DNA of 64,000 nucleotides from Eopsaltria australis (lineage: Eukaryota; Chordata; Aves; Passeriformes; Petroicidae): NCBI GenBank assembly GCA_034509425.1, contig JAVTVJ010001228.1:1-64000 (forward strand), in the 5' to 3' direction. A model generated the notes under the pieces. That model was not told where the DNA came from. It saw only the letters and a program-made list of their open reading frames with translations, and did no database searches. The translations under genes and the position numbers were made by a program. Below, in pieces: positions 56,401-64,000 of this stretch; position 1 is the first letter of the stretch, and the number at the start of each line of letters is the position of its first letter.

Positions 56401-59400
56401 GGTCCTGAAGGACCTGAAGAGCCCCAACATTGTCAACTTCTTGAACAGGTGAGTGCTTCAGCTCTTATCCCTGCACAGGCCCTGCGTTCATCTTTCCTGC
56501 CATCCGTAGTCTGCAGCCTGGTTGGAAAAAGCCTGACCTGACCACATCTTCCCAAAACAACAGCCTGGCAGTTCCCTCCCTCCCTCCGTGTGCTTTTGTT
56601 GCTTTGCTTTGGTTTTTCCTTCAAGCTGACCCCGTTTTCTGTGTCTTATGCCAAGTCCTGATAAACCATGGCAGGAATTATTTCCCTTGGCTCCTTCTCC
56701 CCAACTCTTTTCCATTGCTGCAGATGCCAGGAAGAGCAGGTTCTTGTTTCCAGAAACGCCTCCTTTGCCCATTTTTCAATGGCCCTGCCAGGTTCTGAAG
56801 GGACTTTCTGCAAGGTTTCCCAAACACTTGACCACTTTTGTGCCAAGTGCTGCATGGCCTCCTCCCCTGGATAACTCTGGCAGTTGTGCTGCCTCGTTCT
56901 GGAGGCAGTGGTGACACTGATGAGTTCAGATGCTGAACCAGCTGGGGCCGAGTGCTGTGCTTCCACATTGATCTGGGCTGTTGCTAAACTGCATTTTGCA
57001 CTTGCTTGCCATCTAAGGCCTCTCCTTTTTCACAGGTGTCTCCTTCTCCTTCACACTGTGCAGATCCCAAGGACTGTGCAGCCTGGCAGGAATGTCTCTC
57101 CATCTGACCCTGGCCTCATTTACAAGTGACCTGCAAACAAAACTCCACTCAAGGCTTTTCCATGGGGGAATTGAGCCGTGCGCATTCATCTCCATGCCAT
57201 TGTTTTCCTCTCCCAGCTTCCTTGTAGATGGAGATCTCTGGCTGGTAATGGAATACATGGATGGAGGAACTTTGCAGGACGTTGTCAGGCAGACATGCAT
57301 GGCTGAAGGAGAGATGGCAGCTGTCAGTCGGGAGGGGAGGGATCCTGCTTGTGCTTCCCATGGCTGGGACACGCTGCTCCTTCCAACCAGGCCGTGAGAA
57401 CAGGAGTGGCTTCATGCTCACAGCTTTGTTCCTGGGTTGTTTTGATGAGTTGCAGCAGAAGGACCCTCTGAAGTGAACAGCCTGCCAGCATCACTGCACT
57501 TCTACTCTTTCCTTGTCCTCTTCCCTGCTCTTGTGGAACTCTCTGTCTGCTTTTGATTTGATTTGCTGTTCTCAGCTTTGCCTTGAACCCTTTGCCTGGA
57601 GCTTGTCTGCCCTGCAGTCTTGGCCTGGCACAGCAAAGCTGCTGCTGGCAGAATCCCAAACTCTCCTTTCTTGTCTGAGATATTCCGGCCACTGATTTCT
57701 ACCCTCGTGTTTCTTGTTCTCTCTCAGTGTCTGCAGGGCCTGGATTTCCTCCACTCCAAGCGGGTGATCCACAGGGATCTGAAGAGCTCCAACATCCTTC
57801 TGGGAATGCACGGCTCTGTCAAGCTGGGTGGGTGTTCCTGGGCAGGCACGGCACTCCCGGGCTGCGGCTGTGGGGCTGCTCCCCAGTGATGGCTGCAGCC
57901 CCACAAGTGCTGCTGGTGGCCCTGCCCGGCCCCTGCTGCCAGCTGGGAGCGGCTGCCCCGTGCAGAGAGCTCAGCAGAGGAGCAGGGTGGCAGCAGTGCC
58001 TTTGCTCTGGGGATATCCCTTCCAGAGGGGTGCCAGTTGAAATCTGAAGCTTCAAGGGAATCAGCAAAAGCCACTGCATGAAAGCTGAGGGTTTCTTTAA
58101 GGCTCCACTTCCACCTTTCCTTGGCTACAGCCCTGAGGACTTGCCCTGCCGGATTCAGTGCTGCTGAATCCTCAGACTGAGAATGGGCAATCTTTGTGCT
58201 TGCTTTCCTCATTCCAGCTGCCTTTGACAGTGCTTGTTTCTGTCCCCAGCTGATTTTGGCCTCTGCGCTCAGCTCAGCCCTGAGCAGGAGCAGCCCAGCT
58301 CCATGGTGGGCACTGCTCACTGCATGGCCCCAGAAGTTATCACCAGTTCTCCTTATGGCCCCAAGGTGGACATCTGGTCCTTTGGCATTGTGACCATCGA
58401 GATGGTGGAAGGAGAACCTCCTTACTCCAAGCAAACGGGGGCCATGGTAAGAGGCAAATTCTCCAGAGCTGGCAGAGGCCTGTGAGCACAGAGTGACCCT
58501 GCCCAGGGAGGAGCAGCTGGAGGTTTCTGCACATCGGGAAGAGAATTCCCAGAGGACTCGAGCCTGAACACAGACCAAGGTTCTGCAGTCTCCAGAGTTT
58601 GCTTTGGGTTTTAAGTTGTTGCAGCTCTTCTGTCTGTGAGGATGAGCTGAAAACACGAATCAAGCACATCAGCTCTAATGTTCTCTTGCAAATAAACCCC
58701 AAACCAACCCCAAAACCCACACCCTAACCCAACAAGTTTTCTGAAGGAGTTTCTAAAAGAGGTTTTGTGAGATGAACTCCCCCCTGACCCTTCTCACTGG
58801 GAAACTTGTCTAAAACATGAAGATAATTGTTTAACATCCCCAGAGTCTCACATATTTATTTCCCAGTCCAAGCTACTTTCTCCATGTCCCCAAGCCTGAG
58901 CTTTCAGCAGCCACAAACCTCCTGTTCCTTGCCTAGCATTTCTGGGTTGGGACATCAGGAATGCATTTCCTTGAGTGTCAGTGGCACTGCAGAGATGCAT
59001 TTGATGTAGAATCCTTTGAAATAACACAGGCAGGCCACACTGACCCCTGAAAATGGCCTGTAGAGCTGTGTCTATATTTGGAGAAGTAAAATGGGCTATT
59101 TCTGATGGAGGTTCCTACTAACAAAGTCAGCCCATGAAATTGGCTCTCAGGGCAAGATCATTTGGGTGTTGCAATGGCTGTGGCTGCATCAGGGTTTGCT
59201 TGTTTTGGCTGGCATAGAAAAATGAGCTGTGAGCAGCATCTCTGCCAGGGAGGAAACTGCCCCTGGAGCAGGGGCTGAGAACCCGGGGTCGCTGTGAGCA
59301 CTTGTGGGTGTGAAGGAAGCTGGCAGAGCACTGTGTTTGCTTCTCCTGCAGGCTCGCGCTCTGATCCAGAAGAACGGGACCCCGCAGCTGCAGGAGCCCT

Positions 59401-60005
59401 GGCGCCTGTTGGCTCTGCTGCGAGACTGTCTCGAGTGCAGCCTGGAGCTGCACGAGGAGCGGCGCTGCTCGGCCCAGGAGCTGCTGCAGGTGAGTGCGAA
59501 GCGGCTGCAGGGGAAACAGCAGCGCCAGGGAGGGGTTTTCTTGTGGGGCCCCCTCTCATCATCTCCAGTCTCGCTGCTTCTCACACGCAAAGCGAGCAGA
59601 ATCCTCACCTGCTTTGGCTTGACGGGGTCCTTTCGAGGCCATCTGCACCAGGTGCCCTCAGCGAGCAGGGACATCTTCAAGCAGATCAGGTGGCTCAGAG
59701 CCCTTCCTGAGCTGAGCTTGGATGTTCCCAGGGAGGAGGCACCTCCCACCTCTCTGGGCACCCTCTCTCAGTGTTTCCCCACTCTCCAGGTGAAAAAATT
59801 CTTCCTCAGATCTGATCTGAGCCTGCTTCCCTCTCTTGAGTTTCCAACCATTCCCCTTTGCCCTGTTGCAACAGAGCCTGTGAGGAACTTGACCCTGGAA
59901 AGTAATAATTCATTTCTTTCTTTTTTATCCTTTGGGCAGCACCCATTTTTATCATCAGCCGAGCCTCTCTCCAGCCTGACCCCTCTGATCGCTGCAGCCA
60001 AGTAA
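53447..60005 (+). pseudogene. PAK-like serine/threonine kinase gene with acidic repeat region
   Basis: Start ATG 53447 in a GCCATGG context. Exons: 53447-53569, 53621-54186 (acidic repeats), then kinase exons 54411-54474 (RSAVSVGEP...EQIGQG), 55307-55355 (AFGAVSKGLA), 56339-56448 (VAIKKMSL...), 57217-57334 ([11 protein letters not shown]), 57728-57827 ([12 protein letters not shown]), 58250-58446 (DFGLCAQ, MAPEV), 59352-59489 and 59940-60005 (LSSLTPLIAAAK, TAA). Exon phases match throughout and no kinase exon holds a stop. Group II-type landmarks (Lys, HRD, DFG, APE) are present, but the alpha-C Glu is Val (NVVLVL). The acceptor of exon 56339 is AA instead of AG, the donor after 57334 is GG instead of GT, and a 2-base deletion breaks the repeat exon. 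No CRIB domain seen. PAKs are Rac/Cdc42 effectors; this copy looks like a recently inactivated member of the songbird expansion. Confidence 0.75.
53729..54086 (+). repeat. Twelve 30-bp coding repeats (acidic Trp repeat)
   Basis: Ten-residue units of the form x-E-A-P-x-x-W-E-E-D, with Trp at position 7 in eleven of the twelve units once frame is taken into account; examples GQAPMAWDED, RGHPSAWEEA and TEAPCAWEED. Unit 4 (53819-53846) is 28 bases, a 2-base deletion that shifts the frame from the first three units to the rest. The exon ends at 54186 (CAGCTGA|GTACGT) in the phase that joins RSAVSVGEP of the kinase. Confidence 0.85.
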
Positions 60006-60171
60006 GTGAGGGAGCAGCGGAGGAGATGAAGCACGTGAGGAGAGCTTTTTGTTACAGTAGTCAGGAGACTCTGTTAGTTATGGTAGTTAGTATGACTAGT
60101 TAGTTATGGTAGTTAGCACTGCTAGTTGGTTATAGGTGTTAGGACACTGTGTTTGTTCTGGTTGCTTTTTG

Positions 60172-60177
60172 AATAAA
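60172..60177 (+). terminator. Polyadenylation signal of the kinase gene
   Basis: AATAAA 167 bases after the stop codon. The intervening 3' UTR carries a short TAGTTAGTTATGGTAG-type tandem at 60055-60130. Confidence 0.7.
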
Positions 60178-60795
60178 AACTCTGTTAAAGCTTAACTCCC
60201 TTGAGTGTCCCTTCCCTCTCCCTGTGACTCAGCTGCCCGGAGCAATGCGAGGGGAGTAAAGGACCAGAGCTGAGCCCCAGCAGAGCCCTGGCACAGCCCA
60301 GAGCAGCCTCAGCATCTGCAGAGTCAGCCTGGAAGGAGGCGCCCGGAGCCTTCTCGGCTGCACCCAACTCTTGGTTACAAACCAGGTGTGCTGGAAAATG
60401 CCACCGGTTCTTCAGGAGGGCACAAGGGGCCCGGGCAAGGCCCAAGCGCTCCATGCAAGGGAAAAACCTGCCCAGTGCTGGAGGAAAACCTCACCTTTAT
60501 CCCCTCCCACAGTGGCCAAAAAGGTGAATCCTTAACAAAGTCAAAGAGGGGCAGGGGAGGAGCCCTGGCCCTTCCACCCCTGCAAACCAAAGTGTCCCTT
60601 GGCTGGTTCCGAGCCCCCAGCACTGGCGGCCCCGCAGGTGTTGGTTTCTTTTGGGCTCGCTGCCACCAGCCCAGGCCCAGCCCAGGACAGGGCGGGTGCT
60701 GGAGGCTGCAGGTGGGGAGATTCCAGCCCAGACACGCACTTGGTGGCACCTGTGAGGGCCTAAAGGGGAGGGGCTCCAGCAGTGCTGGGTGAGAG
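60178..60795. other. No recognisable gene
   Basis: Mixed sequence between the kinase gene and the last zinc-finger unit. Open frames occur on both strands but without motifs. Confidence 0.4.
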
Positions 60796-60990
60796 GAATG
60801 AGATGAACATGACTTTACAAACAAACCATGGGAATCTGCTTTAGACAGGGCCAGTGACTTGTGGGATAGGAAGTAACGAAAGAAACCACCACTTCTAGAA
60901 AATGGTACTAATTGACACAGACTGCTGCTCACACCCTAGGCCGTGTTAAATTGCTGAACTTAGAGAAAAAGAAGAATGACTTAACGGAAT
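60796..60990. repeat. About 190-bp repeat, copy 4 of 4
   Basis: Most diverged copy of the block at 8100-8290; here it lies on the 3' side of a zinc-finger locus rather than on the 5' side. Confidence 0.5.
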
Positions 60991-61222
60991 TAAGAATATT
61001 GGTTCGTTTTACTACTGAAAAAAAAAACTCGGGTGTATGTGCATATTGCAGGGGGACATGTAGCAGGCTGATCGGGGAGTCAGAACCTTCCAAGAACAGT
61101 CCTGGAGACAGGGCAGCCAGTGGGGTCACTGGGGATGATCCAACGCAGATCCTCCCATTGGGGATGGAGCTGGAGCAGCACACAAAGCTCTTTCCACACT
61201 TGGGGCACTCACAGGGATTCCC

Positions 61223-63300
<2,078 letters not shown>

Positions 63301-63670
63301 TTGGCTGCTCCCATCTGCTGTGGGGGAACCGGGAAGGGAAAAAGAGGGAAAATTATTGTGTGGAAAAAAAAACCGTGGGGGTTTTGGTCACTCTAGCTGG
63401 GGACTTGGAGCCCTTTGGTCTCACCTCAGGAGCCTGGAGATCTTGGAGGAGGGAATGCAGAGATGGATGGGGGATCCCAAAGGATTTTGAGGGCAGGCTG
63501 AGGGGTTGTGAGAGCCACATGCTGAGGGGGAGTCCGGCTGGAGACCTCTGGGCTGGACTCCTACTCTGGGAATTCCAGCTCCGATTTCCTGCTGTCTTCC
63601 TGCCTTTTTTGCCGTCTCTCATTATTTTCCCATCGTCCCCATTACACCCCTCATACGCCCAGGTTCACTC
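63301..63670. other. No recognisable gene
   Basis: Spacer between zinc-finger locus E and an MHC leader exon. No motif or open gene. Confidence 0.4.
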
Positions 63671-63694
63671 GAGTCCCGCTGGCCCCCAGACAGG

Positions 63695-63753
63695 TGAGCT
63701 CCCAGCACCACCAGTAGCACCAGTACGGCCCCAGCTCCCCCCACACGCCCCAT
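63695..63753 (-). pseudogene. MHC class II beta leader exon fragment (copy 4)
   Basis: ATG at 63753-63751 starts MGRVGGAGAVLVLLVVLGA, the class II beta signal peptide as in copy 3. Homology ends after about 19 codons and the text then runs into unrelated sequence (HLSGGQRDS). The next 200 bases upstream (63754-63860) match the 5' flank of copy 3, but the X-Y module is not there. No exon 2 follows, since zinc-finger locus E lies to the left. An orphan exon left by a duplication breakpoint. Confidence 0.75.
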
Positions 63754-64000
63754 CCCCAGCGCCGGGCAGGTGCCGCCAGCCCCAAAGCAGCCGCGCTGTG
63801 CCCTGGGAGGGTCCCCGCGGCCCCGCCCCCCGTGGCACTGGGAGCACCAGTGCGGACCAGTTCAAAGCGTGGGCGGCCGGCATCAGAACCTGCCAAAGTG
63901 GGTCCACCACGAGCCTTTTGGAATCCCTCCAATTACTGGTAAGTATCAGGATCCTCCTAAAAAAGGGGTCACCTCTGTGCCCTAAAATGACCGGGAAATC

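Overview
The window is vertebrate nuclear DNA, most likely from a passerine bird, within a duplicated MHC class II region. I infer this from the avian-type MHC class II beta (IIB) exons, the small introns with GGGACTGGGAGG-type minisatellites, MHC-linked C2H2 zinc-finger genes, a C-type lectin-like receptor, and relatives of two families that I know to be expanded in songbirds (PAK-like kinases and TAGAP-like RhoGAPs). Retroviral relics of three lineages are also present. I see no bacterial-type genes, CRISPR array, rRNA or tRNA.

Layout. A unit of [MHC IIB (+) - shared non-coding flank - zinc-finger gene (-) - gamma-type retroviral remnant - GC-rich segment] lies at about 0.3-9.2 kb and again at about 17.5-26.3 kb. 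A third, inverted copy runs from about 50.1 kb back to 35.4 kb. Partial copies lie at 50.8-52.1 kb (zinc finger only) and 61.2-63.8 kb (zinc finger plus an MHC leader exon). Between the first two units sit a degenerate class II retrovirus (about 9.2-14.3 kb, minus strand) and a TAGAP-like RhoGAP pseudogene (15.0-17.2 kb, minus). A C-type lectin-like gene lies at 28.6-30.9 kb (plus). A nearly complete LTR provirus (39,787-47,031, minus) interrupts the inverted unit. A PAK-like kinase gene occupies 53.4-60.0 kb (plus).

State of the genes. Most loci are damaged. The four MHC IIB loci are fragments or frameshifted. Of five zinc-finger loci only the one at 61.2-62.1 kb is fully open; the one at 4.5-5.6 kb keeps ten fingers and loses the last to a nonsense codon. 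The lectin gene has one in-frame TGA in its stalk. The kinase exons are open and phase-consistent, but two splice sites are lost, the alpha-C glutamate is replaced, and a 2-nt deletion interrupts the preceding repeat exon.

Most noteworthy: (1) all 14 stops found in the provirus coding frames are TAG or TGA, and its two LTRs differ by a strongly asymmetric C/T pattern, together suggesting strand-biased G-to-A DNA editing; (2) the kinase gene carries a 12-unit, 10-residue acidic Trp repeat that splices in phase to the kinase domain; (3) the lectin receptor begins with a hemITAM-like tail; (4) an X-Y-box-like MHC class II promoter module points away from the adjacent MHC gene; (5) several LTR insertions have exact target-site duplications and matching empty sites in sister copies, which orders the events.
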